Program-made: the position numbers and the translations under genes
Assembly: GCA_903880015.1 (NCBI GenBank)
Contig: CAIRNS010000015.1
Span: 55,957 to 119,956 of the forward strand
Length of the DNA: 64,000 bases
Direction: 5' to 3'
Source: an uncultured Elusimicrobia bacterium
Lineage (GTDB): Bacteria > Elusimicrobiota > Endomicrobiia > Endomicrobiales > CAIRNS01
The notes under the pieces: model-generated
Told to the model about the DNA's origin: nothing
What the model saw: only the letters and a program-made list of their open reading frames with translations
The model's database searches: none
Shown: positions 26,149 through 34,877 of the stretch, in pieces
How the letters are laid out: every line of letters starts with the position of its first letter
Numbering within the stretch: the first letter of the stretch is position 1

Positions 26149-27879
26149 CTATCCGCGATGGAACATTTTTTCGAGACTGGTTTCGGTAAACGCTTGATAG
26201 GTCGGTCGTCCGTGCGGACAGGTATGAGGCATTTCACAGGCAAAAAGATCCGTCATCAATTGAGTGAGTTCTTTTTGCGACAGCGATTCGTGCGCTTTGA
26301 TGCTGGCGCGGCAGGCGGCCCGGATAACCGTTTCGATGCGTTCAGGTTGAGGAAGCCGCATGTTTTCCCCGAGCGCATCGAGGATGACGGCGAAAAGGTT
26401 GCTCGCTGCGCTGTCAGTTCCAAGAACGGCGGGAACTGCGTTTATCAGAATTGTAGTTTTTCCAAACTCTTCAATATCCCAGCCGACTTCCTTTAGAACA
26501 ATCAGATTATCCCGAACCAGTCCCATCCGGCTTGGCGGGAGCTCGATGGTCAGCGGTAAAAGAAGCGGCTGTACAGCAATAGTATGGTTCATCCATTGGG
26601 TGCGATAGCGTTCGTAACGGACTCGTTCGGCGGCGGCATGCTGGTCTACGATCATCAGTTGTTTGTTCCAGAAAACGATCCCATATGTGCCGAACACTTG
26701 GCCCAGTGCTCTCAGGTTTTTTTCGTCAAGCTGCGAAAGTTCCTGATGCCCCGGGGTATACAGCATATCAGTCCGTTCGCGAATTTCAGGCGAATATGAT
26801 GCCCGCTGTGTCTGAGACGGTTGGTAACCACTGTACGGTCTCGCCAATTCATCGGGTTTCGGCAGTGTTGCTCCCGGAGCGGTAAATCCCGATTGCGTGA
26901 GAGTATTTCTGACGGCGCTGAAAAAAAACTGATACAATTCTTGTTCGTGAGAAAAGCGGACTTCCCGTTTTGTCGGGTGTATATTTACATCTATTTCACC
27001 CGGATCAATGGTCAGGTAGACAACCGCGCCCGGATGGGTGCCGACAGGAAGATTTTCCCGGTACGCGTCATATAGGCTGCGATAAAGAAATTTTGGAAAA
27101 TTGACCGGCCGCTGATTCACAAACAGATATTGAAAACTTTTTGTGGACAATGGATTAGTGCGCGGCGTAATGAACGCGGTCAGTGAAATCTGCGGGTGAG
27201 ATGCATCAACTTTGAGCATTCCTTGCGCCGATTTTGCGCCCGATACAGCGGTAATGCGCTCAATTGTTGTTTGACCTCGGGAAACATTCAGGAGCGTCTT
27301 TCCGTCGCTGGTCAGGGTGAACCCGCAGTCCGGCCGCGCAAGAGCCATTTCTTCGACTATTGCCGCGATGCGGTTGCGTTCCGTGGTTGCACTTTTTAGG
27401 AATTTTTCTCGTGCGGGCGTGTTGAAAAACAATTGTGACACTTCAACGATAGTCCCCGGCGAACCGGACCATGCCTGATTGAGTGTCTGTTTTCCGGCGG
27501 AAAGCTTGAGTTCCCATCCGTGCAGGGGGTCTGATCGGCGCTGTGTCTGGATGGCAAGGTGCGAGACCGCCGCTATAGACGGCAGGGCTTCTCCGCGAAA
27601 GCCGAGCGAGATAATCGACGAGACATCGGCGAAAGTTTTTATTTTGCTGGTGGCGTGGCGCTCAACGGCAAGCAGAAGATCATCGCGGGACATGCCATCG
27701 CCGTCATCGGCTATGCGGATACGTGTTTTTCCCGCCTGACGGATGTCGATGACAATAGAATGCGCGTCGGCATCGAGGGCATTTTCAACAAGTTCTTTTA
27801 CGGCGTTAGCTGGTCGCTCGACCACTTCCCCCGCGGCAATTTTATTGATTGTTTCTTCTGAGAGGATTGAGACAGTCAT
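26149..27879 (-). CDS. mutL: DNA mismatch repair protein MutL (endonuclease type)
   Basis: Couples mismatch recognition by MutS to strand removal. GHKL ATPase motifs in the N-terminus (ENALDADAHSI, DDGDGM, GFRGEALPSI). The C-terminal domain has the nicking-endonuclease motif DQHAAAERVRYE (DQHAx2Ex4E), ACRASIKAHE and CPHGRP, so this MutL should cut DNA itself, consistent with organisms that lack MutH. 576 residues. Confidence 0.96.
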   Translation of the reverse strand: MTVSILSEETINKIAAGEVVERPANAVKELVENALDADAHSIVIDIRQAGKTRIRIADDGDGMSRDDLLLAVERHATSKIKTFADVSSIISLGFRGEALPSIAAVSHLAIQTQRRSDPLHGWELKLSAGKQTLNQAWSGSPGTIVEVSQLFFNTPAREKFLKSATTERNRIAAIVEEMALARPDCGFTLTSDGKTLLNVSRGQTTIERITAVSGAKSAQGMLKVDASHPQISLTAFITPRTNPLSTKSFQYLFVNQRPVNFPKFLYRSLYDAYRENLPVGTHPGAVVYLTIDPGEIDVNIHPTKREVRFSHEQELYQFFFSAVRNTLTQSGFTAPGATLPKPDELARPYSGYQPSQTQRASYSPEIRERTDMLYTPGHQELSQLDEKNLRALGQVFGTYGIVFWNKQLMIVDQHAAAERVRYERYRTQWMNHTIAVQPLLLPLTIELPPSRMGLVRDNLIVLKEVGWDIEEFGKTTILINAVPAVLGTDSAASNLFAVILDALGENMRLPQPERIETVIRAACRASIKAHESLSQKELTQLMTDLFACEMPHTCPHGRPTYQAFTETSLEKMFHRG

Positions 27880-27882
27880 TAT

Positions 27883-28314
27883 TTAGTGTACTTTTAATTT
27901 GACCGATTTAGAACACAGTGTGAAGTAAGAGCATTTCTCAAAACATATATCGGTAACGCCGAGAGCAAGTTTAGTGTCACAGTCAGTGCAATCGAACGCA
28001 AGACGGTTTATATGACGGAAATCAATCGGGTCGATGGCGGTAAAAACAATGCCGATCCGCCACATGTCGCCCTTAGAGAGCGTCCACACAACCTTTCCTA
28101 ATAACGGTTTTGTTTTAAGTCCCGGCACATCTATAATCAAACTGATTGCTGTCCCGACGGGTGCAGAAGCAAAAGTCAGCAGGGCCATACCACCGCCGGA
28201 TAAGTCAACCAGAATACCCGGAACATGCTCGTTGTTAAACGCGATATGAATCGGTTCATCCATCTCATGAAGAACCGGCAGTCTGCTGTGCCTGCGCTTG
28301 TCTTGCTGCTGCAT
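27883..28314 (-). CDS. PilZ-domain protein with cysteine-rich tail
   Basis: PilZ domains bind cyclic di-GMP. Both binding motifs are present: RRHSR near residue 8 and DLSGGG near residue 38. After the beta-barrel (to about residue 110) there is a tail with five cysteines (CTDC, then CFEKC and a final C), which is not a standard PilZ part and could bind metal. 143 residues, no membrane segment. It lies between mutL and mutS. A diguanylate cyclase is encoded at 38186-39637, so the second messenger is made in this organism. Confidence 0.82.
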   Translation of the reverse strand: MQQQDKRRHSRLPVLHEMDEPIHIAFNNEHVPGILVDLSGGGMALLTFASAPVGTAISLIIDVPGLKTKPLLGKVVWTLSKGDMWRIGIVFTAIDPIDFRHINRLAFDCTDCDTKLALGVTDICFEKCSYFTLCSKSVKLKVH

Positions 28315-28334
28315 GAAAATCTCCTTAATGGGAT

Positions 28335-30971
28335 CTATCTTTTGTATTTATTCTGAAGCTGTGCCAGTTTCTCCAACCCTTGAATAGGCGTCAGATTATC
28401 GATGTCTATTGTGTTTAATTCTATCAAAAAATCTTCAGAAAAAGAAGCAAAAAGATTTAATTGACTGTTTTTCACGTCTGTCCCCGGGGATACGGCAAGC
28501 GCCTTTTCTTCGAGCAAACGCATGATAGCGCCGGCGTTAACAATCACTTCTGCAGGCAATCCCGCTAATTTTGCCACATGAATGCCATAGGAACGATCCG
28601 CCGCGCCCGACACGATCTTGTGCATGAAGATGACGCCGTTATTCCATTCCTTGACCGCAACATTATAGTTCTTTACGCCTTCATATCGGGTTTCAAGGTC
28701 CGTTAATTCGAAATAGTGTGTGGCAAAAAGAACTTTTGGGCCTGCAGGGAGGGCATGTTTGGCGGCAAGATATTCAACGCACGCCCACGCAATGGAAATG
28801 CCGTCATAGGTCGATGTTCCCCTGCCTACCTCGTCAAGGATAATCAAACTGCGCGGGGTGAATTGATTCAATATGTGCGCTGTTTCGTGCATCTCGACCA
28901 TGAAAGTCGATTCCCCCTGTGCCAAATTGTCGCCGGCGCCGATGCGCGTAAAAATACGGTCTACAATGCCGATAGTTGCCTCTTGAGCCGGCACGAACGA
29001 GCCCATCTGCGCCATAACGACAATGAGCGCTACTTGGCGAAGATAGGTCGATTTCCCCGCCATGTTCGGACCCGTCAAGAGGATGATTTGGTCGGTATCG
29101 GCGTTTAATAGGGTGTCATTGGCGACAAAAGTTCCCGCTGAAAGTTTTCTCTCTATGACCGGATGACGACCTTCTTTGATGGCGAGTGTAGGGGATTCGT
29201 CAATCTGGGGCTTTGTGTAGTGATACAGGACGGCGATTTCTGCCAACGCGCCGTAAACATCAAGTTCTGAAATCACTGCGGCCAGCGCCAGTATAGTGGC
29301 CCCCTGCGCGGCGATGGTGGTAAGCAGTTCGCTGAAAAGTTCTTGTTCGAGACGCAGAATCTTTTCGTCAGCTGAAAAAACTTTTTCTTCAAAAACTTTC
29401 AATTCCGGCGTGATGAACCGTTCGCCGCCGGTGACTGTCTGCTTGCGGATATATGCCGGGGGTACCAGTCCCAGGTTTGATTTGCTGACCTCGATATAAT
29501 ACCCGAACACCGATGTATATCCGATTTTAAGATTGCCGATGCCGGTGTTTTTGCGTTCCCCCGCCTCCATCTCTGCAATGTGCTGTTTGGTATTGGTGCT
29601 GATGGCGCGCAGTTCGTCCAGTGCGCCATTGAAGCCATTTTTGATAACACCGCCGTCTTTGAGGGTTGCGGGCGGCTCATCGATGATGGTGCGCTCAAGT
29701 GCTGTCTCGACTGAATGGACCGGGATCAGTCCTTTGGTCAGCTTTTCTATCGGGGTCGGAAAGCCAATGTTGAGTTCAGAAGTTACAATGGCAGTTTTAA
29801 GTCGGTTGACCATCGCCAGTGTTGTTTTTAAGGCGATCAGGTCGCGTGGCGATGCTGCGCGGGCGACGACCCTGCTCATAATCCGCTCCATATCGGCGGC
29901 GTCTTTGAGGATGGTGCGGATGCCCATGCGGGCGGCGCCGTCAGTAACAAAATGCGATACGCATTCCTGTCGGTTGACGATAGCGGTGCGGGACAACAGT
30001 GGCTGGGTAAGCCAGTTCCGCATGCGCCGCGATCCCATGGGAGTCACGGTCAGGTCCATGACCTCTAAGAGTGAATTTTCTCGCGAGTGGCTGGAGAGCC
30101 CTTCCACCAATTCAAGGTTCTTTACGGCGGTTTGGTCAAGCAGAAGGAATTGATCAAGTGAATAATACCGCACCGGCAGTAAAGCAGGCATCCGTTCACA
30201 GCGGGTTTTTTGCAAGTACGAAAGAATTCCCGCAACAGCCCCGCAGGCCAGCGACCGATCCTCCAGCCCCAGAGGTTTTAGCGAGCGAACAGAATAAAAA
30301 GAAGTAATGCGGGAGAGTGCTTCTTCCGGGAACAGATGTCTGTCGTCAACCGTGCTCACGCTGATATTCAGAGCAGTTGTGACGGCGAGCAGTGTCTCAT
30401 GTTTTTCCCACGAATGCGGAATAAGGAGTTCGCCGGGATTGATCCGCGCGAGCTCCTGTTTCAACTGTGTCAGAGTCAATTCAGATGAAAAAAATTCGCC
30501 GGTAGAAATGTCGGTGTAAGCCAACCCGAAAAAACTAAGTTGTTGTGCGGGACAAACGCAGGCGAGATAATTATTCTTTTTTGTCTCTAGAAGAGATTCA
30601 TCGAGCAGCGTTCCCGGGGTGATAACGCGCGTGACGCCCCGGCGCACGATCTTTTTTCCGGGACTGGGCTCTTCAAGTTGTTCGCAAATGGCGACTTTCT
30701 CGCCGGCAGCGATGAGTTTCTTTATATATCCATTTGCCGCATGGTGAGGTATGCCGCACATCGGTGTTTCCTGACGGCGGGTTAACACAAGCTGAAGTAT
30801 TTCTGACGCGCGACGGGCGTCTTCGCCGAACATCTCGTAAAAGTCCCCGAGCCGGAAAAATAAAATAATTCCCGGATACTGGTCCTTGATGTCCCGGTAC
30901 TGCCTCATCAAAGGCGTCAGTGAATCTCGTGATGGATGAGTCGTTTGAGTTTCTGGATCTGTTTGAGCCAT
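28335..30971 (-). CDS. mutS: DNA mismatch repair protein MutS
   Basis: Recognises base mismatches and small loops. Seen: the mismatch-reading FFRLGDFYEMF, connector and clamp regions, the ABC-type Walker A TGPNMAGKSTYLRQ, STFMVEMHETA, LIILDEVGRGTSTYDG and a C-terminal helix pair. About 878 residues from the ATG at 30971 (AAGGA eight bases upstream). The conserved TPLMRQY rules out starting at the later ATG at 30908; a longer frame reaches 31040 without a better start. Its first 55 bases overlap the transglycosylase gene. Confidence 0.96.
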   Translation of the reverse strand: MAQTDPETQTTHPSRDSLTPLMRQYRDIKDQYPGIILFFRLGDFYEMFGEDARRASEILQLVLTRRQETPMCGIPHHAANGYIKKLIAAGEKVAICEQLEEPSPGKKIVRRGVTRVITPGTLLDESLLETKKNNYLACVCPAQQLSFFGLAYTDISTGEFFSSELTLTQLKQELARINPGELLIPHSWEKHETLLAVTTALNISVSTVDDRHLFPEEALSRITSFYSVRSLKPLGLEDRSLACGAVAGILSYLQKTRCERMPALLPVRYYSLDQFLLLDQTAVKNLELVEGLSSHSRENSLLEVMDLTVTPMGSRRMRNWLTQPLLSRTAIVNRQECVSHFVTDGAARMGIRTILKDAADMERIMSRVVARAASPRDLIALKTTLAMVNRLKTAIVTSELNIGFPTPIEKLTKGLIPVHSVETALERTIIDEPPATLKDGGVIKNGFNGALDELRAISTNTKQHIAEMEAGERKNTGIGNLKIGYTSVFGYYIEVSKSNLGLVPPAYIRKQTVTGGERFITPELKVFEEKVFSADEKILRLEQELFSELLTTIAAQGATILALAAVISELDVYGALAEIAVLYHYTKPQIDESPTLAIKEGRHPVIERKLSAGTFVANDTLLNADTDQIILLTGPNMAGKSTYLRQVALIVVMAQMGSFVPAQEATIGIVDRIFTRIGAGDNLAQGESTFMVEMHETAHILNQFTPRSLIILDEVGRGTSTYDGISIAWACVEYLAAKHALPAGPKVLFATHYFELTDLETRYEGVKNYNVAVKEWNNGVIFMHKIVSGAADRSYGIHVAKLAGLPAEVIVNAGAIMRLLEEKALAVSPGTDVKNSQLNLFASFSEDFLIELNTIDIDNLTPIQGLEKLAQLQNKYKR

Positions 30972-31498
30972 GTATAGGTCCTTATAATATTTTTTACATA
31001 ATTGCGGGTTTCGCGGTAGGGAATGTCGGATATTTCCCAAATAATGAGAGGGTTTTGCTGGTACCAGCCGTGCACTGTCGCGAACCCCGCATTATATGAA
31101 GCCAGCGCCAGTACGGTGTTGCCGTTGCATTGCTTGATGAGTTTTGCAAAATAGTATGTCCCCAGCCGAATGTTAATATCCGGTAGTTCAAGATCGGCGT
31201 CTGTAAAGCGATTTATATTTAATTCCGCGGCCAATTCACGGGCTGTAGAAGGCATAAGCTGCATCAATCCGATGGCGCCGCGGTGTGAATGAGCATGGCG
31301 AAAAAAATTCGATTCAGCTTTTATCAAAGCGGTTATCAGCAGAGGGTCAATGTTGAACATCGCGGCATGTGATTCGATAGTCGGCCCGTGTAAGGCCGGC
31401 CAAATGACCGTTACGGGAAATTCAAGCCCGATTAACAGAACAAATACTATGACCGCTATAATGCAGGCAATAATCAGACGGTATAAATTTACACGCAT
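30917..31498 (-). CDS. SLT-type lytic transglycosylase, membrane anchored
   Basis: Cleaves peptidoglycan glycan strands. N-terminal transmembrane anchor (about residues 8-27), then an SLT domain with the catalytic glutamate in IKAESNFF, the GLMQLMPSTA loop and ALASYNAG. 193 residues, like the short Slt/YgaN-type enzymes often paired with coaE or mutS. It overlaps miaB by ten bases and mutS by 55. Confidence 0.9.
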   Translation of the reverse strand: MRVNLYRLIIACIIAVIVFVLLIGLEFPVTVIWPALHGPTIESHAAMFNIDPLLITALIKAESNFFRHAHSHRGAIGLMQLMPSTARELAAELNINRFTDADLELPDINIRLGTYYFAKLIKQCNGNTVLALASYNAGFATVHGWYQQNPLIIWEISDIPYRETRNYVKNIIRTYTWLKQIQKLKRLIHHEIH

Positions 31499-32772
31499 GA
31501 AGTAAACGAACCCTCCAAACTGTAAGCCTTGCTGCCAGTGACGGTAATGCTCACTAAGGTTCCCCGCAGGTTTGATTCGCCAGCGAAAAAAATCTTTTTG
31601 TTTGCGCGAGTCCTGCCGCCGGCTATACCGTTTGCGGTGACTTCTTCGACCAGTACTTCCTGATGTGTGCCGATTAGTTTAGCATTTTTCCGCGCGGCGA
31701 TACTATCGGCTTGTTCAAGCAGGATTGCCAATCGTTCTTCTTTCTTCGAACGGATGACGGAATCTTCACCGGCTGCCGCCGGCGTTCCGGGGCGCGGGGA
31801 GTATTTAAAGGCGTACAGAAAATCAAAATCAGTGTGCTCTATGATGCGCAGCGTGGCGGCAAAATCAGCGTCGGTTTCGCCGGGAAACCCTACCATTATA
31901 TCCGTCGTTATCGCCAGGCGCGGGATAGCGTGTTTTAGTTTGTTCGCCAGCGTCAGATAATCGCCGGCGGTATACTTGCGGTTCATCGCTGCAAGGATTG
32001 TGTCAGAACCGGATTGGAGCGGCAAATGAATATGGTCGCACACCTTCGCGCATGAAGACATGGTTTCGATAAGCTTATCGTTGAAATCTTTGGGATGATT
32101 CGTCATAAATCGTATGCGGTCAATACCGTCGATGCCGTTGACCATCTGCAAAAGATCGGAGAAATCGATTATTGTTTTCCCCCGTCCGGCTGATGTGTAA
32201 GAATTGACATTCTGTCCCAGGAGCGTTACTTCTTTGGTGCCAGCCGCCGCCATACGCCTAATATCCGCAAGTATATCATCAACCGCCCTGCTTTTTTCCG
32301 GTCCGCGGACAGTGGGAACTATACAGTAGGAACAATGATTTTCGCAGCCGCGCATGATGTTAATAAAAGATGTTAATTGAGGAGTAGCCGCGGAAAGTAC
32401 TGAGCGATCGTCAAGCATATCGCCCAGGAATTTATCCAGTAGTTGAGGAAAGTACTCGATGTCCCGTGCGCCGACAACGAGGTTGATAAAAGGAAACCGT
32501 TTTTTTATCGATTCCTTAACCCGTTCAGCCATGCACCCGGCAAAAACAACTTTCATAGCCGGTTGTTTCACTTTAATGAGGGCAAGCCGCCCCAGATACG
32601 ACAAAGCTTTATGCTCGGCCTGCCCGCGCACCGAACAGGTGTTGACAATAACAAGGTCCGCCTGCTGCGCCAAGTCCGTCGCCACACCCCCGCGGCTGCG
32701 CAGATGTTCCCCTATCGCTGCCGAATCAGCAACATTCATTTGACAACCGAAGGTGTGGATATAAAATTTCAT
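31489..32772 (-). CDS. miaB: tRNA-2-methylthio-N6-dimethylallyladenosine synthase MiaB
   Basis: Radical-SAM methylthiotransferase that adds the 2-methylthio group to i6A37, the product of MiaA. It has the N-terminal UPF0004 domain with THTFGCQMN-like start (HTFGCQMN) and its three cysteines, the SAM cluster CENHCSYC, and a C-terminal TRAM domain. 427 residues. The related RimO and MtaB are less likely because of the CSYCIVPTVRG and HLPLQSGS details and MiaA nearby. Confidence 0.93.
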   Translation of the reverse strand: MKFYIHTFGCQMNVADSAAIGEHLRSRGGVATDLAQQADLVIVNTCSVRGQAEHKALSYLGRLALIKVKQPAMKVVFAGCMAERVKESIKKRFPFINLVVGARDIEYFPQLLDKFLGDMLDDRSVLSAATPQLTSFINIMRGCENHCSYCIVPTVRGPEKSRAVDDILADIRRMAAAGTKEVTLLGQNVNSYTSAGRGKTIIDFSDLLQMVNGIDGIDRIRFMTNHPKDFNDKLIETMSSCAKVCDHIHLPLQSGSDTILAAMNRKYTAGDYLTLANKLKHAIPRLAITTDIMVGFPGETDADFAATLRIIEHTDFDFLYAFKYSPRPGTPAAAGEDSVIRSKKEERLAILLEQADSIAARKNAKLIGTHQEVLVEEVTANGIAGGRTRANKKIFFAGESNLRGTLVSITVTGSKAYSLEGSFTSCV

Positions 32773-32821
32773 AGATATTTTGATGAGACCCGCGCAGTTG
32801 GTGCAACGGGTTCAATGTGTA

Positions 32822-34111
32822 TTACTTCTGCAGGTGCATTTTTAGGAGGACGGCGGCGATATCGAGGGATGTGCATTCCGGGTCTATCATGCGTTCTATC
32901 ATGGTCGCAAATTTTGCGATATCGGGAGCGTCAAGCGTGGCTTTTACTTTATCCAGAAACTGGGTAACGCGCAGATTCTCAATATCGGCGATTGATGGAA
33001 CACTCATGCGCTTCATTTTTATCTTTGTATAGCGCTGAATGTCCATCAGTTTAAAAAGTTCTCTGCCGGCGACAAAGGTGAAGGCGCGGCCAGATTTACC
33101 CGCCCGGGCTGTTCTGCCGATGCGGTGGACATAATATTCTTCGTCTTGAGGGACATCATAATTAAACACGGCCTGGATGTTTTCAACATCAATGCCGCGC
33201 GCCGCAACATCGGTAGCAACCATAACCTCAACCGTTCCTTGACGGAACTTTGACATCACTCGGTCCCGCTGAGTTTGGTTCATGTCGCCGTGGATGCCGT
33301 CGGCGGAATATCCGCGCGCCTGTAGATGCGCCGTTACTTCGTCAACCATGCGCTTAGTGTTGCAAAACACCAGCGACCGTTGAGGGTCATAAAGATCCAT
33401 AACCCGGCAGAGTATTTCAAGTTTTGAATGCTGCCGGGCTTCAAAATATATCTGTTCGACATTGGGTGCAGTAATTTTATCATGCACTACTTTAACGAGT
33501 ACCGGACTTTTCTGGAAATGTTTGGTCAGTTCCATGAATGCCCGAGGCATAGTCGCAGAAAAGAATACAGTTTGGCGGGTGGTGGGAACGCTTTTTAGTA
33601 TCAGTTCAATATCTTCTTTAAAGCCCATGTCGAGCATCTCGTCGGCTTCATCAAGCACCACCATCTTTATACCGTCAAGCCGGAGGGTCTTTCTTTCCAA
33701 ATGGTCCATGACGCGGCCGGGGGTGCCGATGATAATTTGTACGCCGCGCCGTAATCCGTGTATCTGGCGGTCGATTGGTTGCCCGCCGTAAATCGGGAGA
33801 ATGGTTATATCCCGCTTGTATTTCGCAAACCGTTTAATTTCTTCGGCCACCTGTACGGCAAGCTCTCGCGTCGGACATAATACCATTGCTTGAGGAGAGC
33901 GCTTTTTTGCATCTATCATTTCAAGAATTGGTATCCCGAAAGCGGCGGTTTTTCCCGTGCCGGTCTGCGCTTGGCCGATAACATCCAGCCCCTGCATAAG
34001 CTTGGGAATGGCCATTGCTTGAATCGGCGTTGCCTCTTCAAAGCCCATATCGGTGATTGCCCGGTTGATTTCGTGAGAAAGCGATAAATCTTTGAAATTT
34101 AGTTTTTCCAT
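32822..34111 (-). CDS. DEAD-box RNA helicase
   Basis: ATP-dependent RNA unwinding, of the CshA/DeaD kind involved in ribosome assembly, cold adaptation and mRNA decay. Motifs in order: Q motif ATPIQ, AQTGTGKT, PTRELA, DEAD, SAT and HRIGRTARAG. A C-terminal extension of about 85 residues resembles the dimerisation part of DeaD/CshA without a basic RNA-binding tail. 429 residues. No Shine-Dalgarno; a TATAAT (34123-34118) ends six bases before the ATG, so the message may be leaderless. Confidence 0.93.
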   Translation of the reverse strand: MEKLNFKDLSLSHEINRAITDMGFEEATPIQAMAIPKLMQGLDVIGQAQTGTGKTAAFGIPILEMIDAKKRSPQAMVLCPTRELAVQVAEEIKRFAKYKRDITILPIYGGQPIDRQIHGLRRGVQIIIGTPGRVMDHLERKTLRLDGIKMVVLDEADEMLDMGFKEDIELILKSVPTTRQTVFFSATMPRAFMELTKHFQKSPVLVKVVHDKITAPNVEQIYFEARQHSKLEILCRVMDLYDPQRSLVFCNTKRMVDEVTAHLQARGYSADGIHGDMNQTQRDRVMSKFRQGTVEVMVATDVAARGIDVENIQAVFNYDVPQDEEYYVHRIGRTARAGKSGRAFTFVAGRELFKLMDIQRYTKIKMKRMSVPSIADIENLRVTQFLDKVKATLDAPDIAKFATMIERMIDPECTSLDIAAVLLKMHLQK

Positions 34112-34117
34112 AAGATA

Positions 34118-34123
34118 ATTATA
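34118..34123 (-). promoter_or_regulatory. -10 box directly before the helicase start
   Basis: TATAAT on the - strand, six bases from the ATG of the helicase gene. The matching -35 is poor. If real, transcription starts at or next to the start codon. Confidence 0.4.
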
Positions 34124-34166
34124 CCATTTTTTGCGGTGAAATAATAATCGGCTGTCCGAGCGCAGG

Positions 34167-34868
34167 TTACAGCAAATCTTTTTGTTTGAAGCTAAAGGTT
34201 ATGGTGTCGGTGATGATGAGATGGTCAAGCAGGGAGATGTCGATTGTTTCAAGCGCGCGCCTGACTGCCATGGTCGTTTGGATGTCGGCTGATGATGGTT
34301 GGCAGGTTCCGCCGGGGTGATTGTGTGCGATAATGACAGCTGCTGCATGGTGATGCAGTGCTCGTTCCAGGATGGTGCGGGGATATACCGTTGAATGGTT
34401 AACCGTTCCCCGATGGATGCATTCGGCGGCGATAAGCCGGTTCCCGTTGTCGAGAAAGAGAACATGAAGCTCTTCATGGGTATTGCCCCGCAGGGTTGCG
34501 GAGAGATAATCGGCGACGGCCTGCGGGGTGGCTATGGTCTCTCTTTGATAGAGCGGTGATTTAAGATATCTGCCGGTGATGCTTTTGGTAAGTTTTAAAA
34601 GGACTGCGCCATTTTGAGATATGCCGGTGATTGAGGTGAGATCTTCTCCGGAAGCGTCTAATACCCCGGGCAGTGATTTGAATCGTTCAATGAGCGTTTT
34701 TGCGATAATCTTGGTGTCTTTTTGCGGGATGCAGTAGGTAAGCAGGAGTTCAAGTATTTCGTAATCCTGCCAGGCGTCTATGCCCTGCTGCGTAAACCGC
34801 GCGCGAATCCGTTGGCGGTGTCCATGAAAATGCAGAGGCGCAGTCGGAGAACTCTTTTTCTTCACCAC
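34167..34868 (-). CDS. radC: RadC-like JAB/MPN-domain protein
   Basis: 233-residue protein with a helix-hairpin-helix region (SLPGVLDASGEDL) and a C-terminal JAMM metalloprotease-like core with HNHPGG and the aspartate in SSAD. The family was named for DNA repair, but its actual activity is not settled. All metal ligands are present. Lies ten bases from nadE. Confidence 0.92.
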   Translation of the reverse strand: MVKKKSSPTAPLHFHGHRQRIRARFTQQGIDAWQDYEILELLLTYCIPQKDTKIIAKTLIERFKSLPGVLDASGEDLTSITGISQNGAVLLKLTKSITGRYLKSPLYQRETIATPQAVADYLSATLRGNTHEELHVLFLDNGNRLIAAECIHRGTVNHSTVYPRTILERALHHHAAAVIIAHNHPGGTCQPSSADIQTTMAVRRALETIDISLLDHLIITDTITFSFKQKDLL

Positions 34869-34877
34869 AGAATCTTT

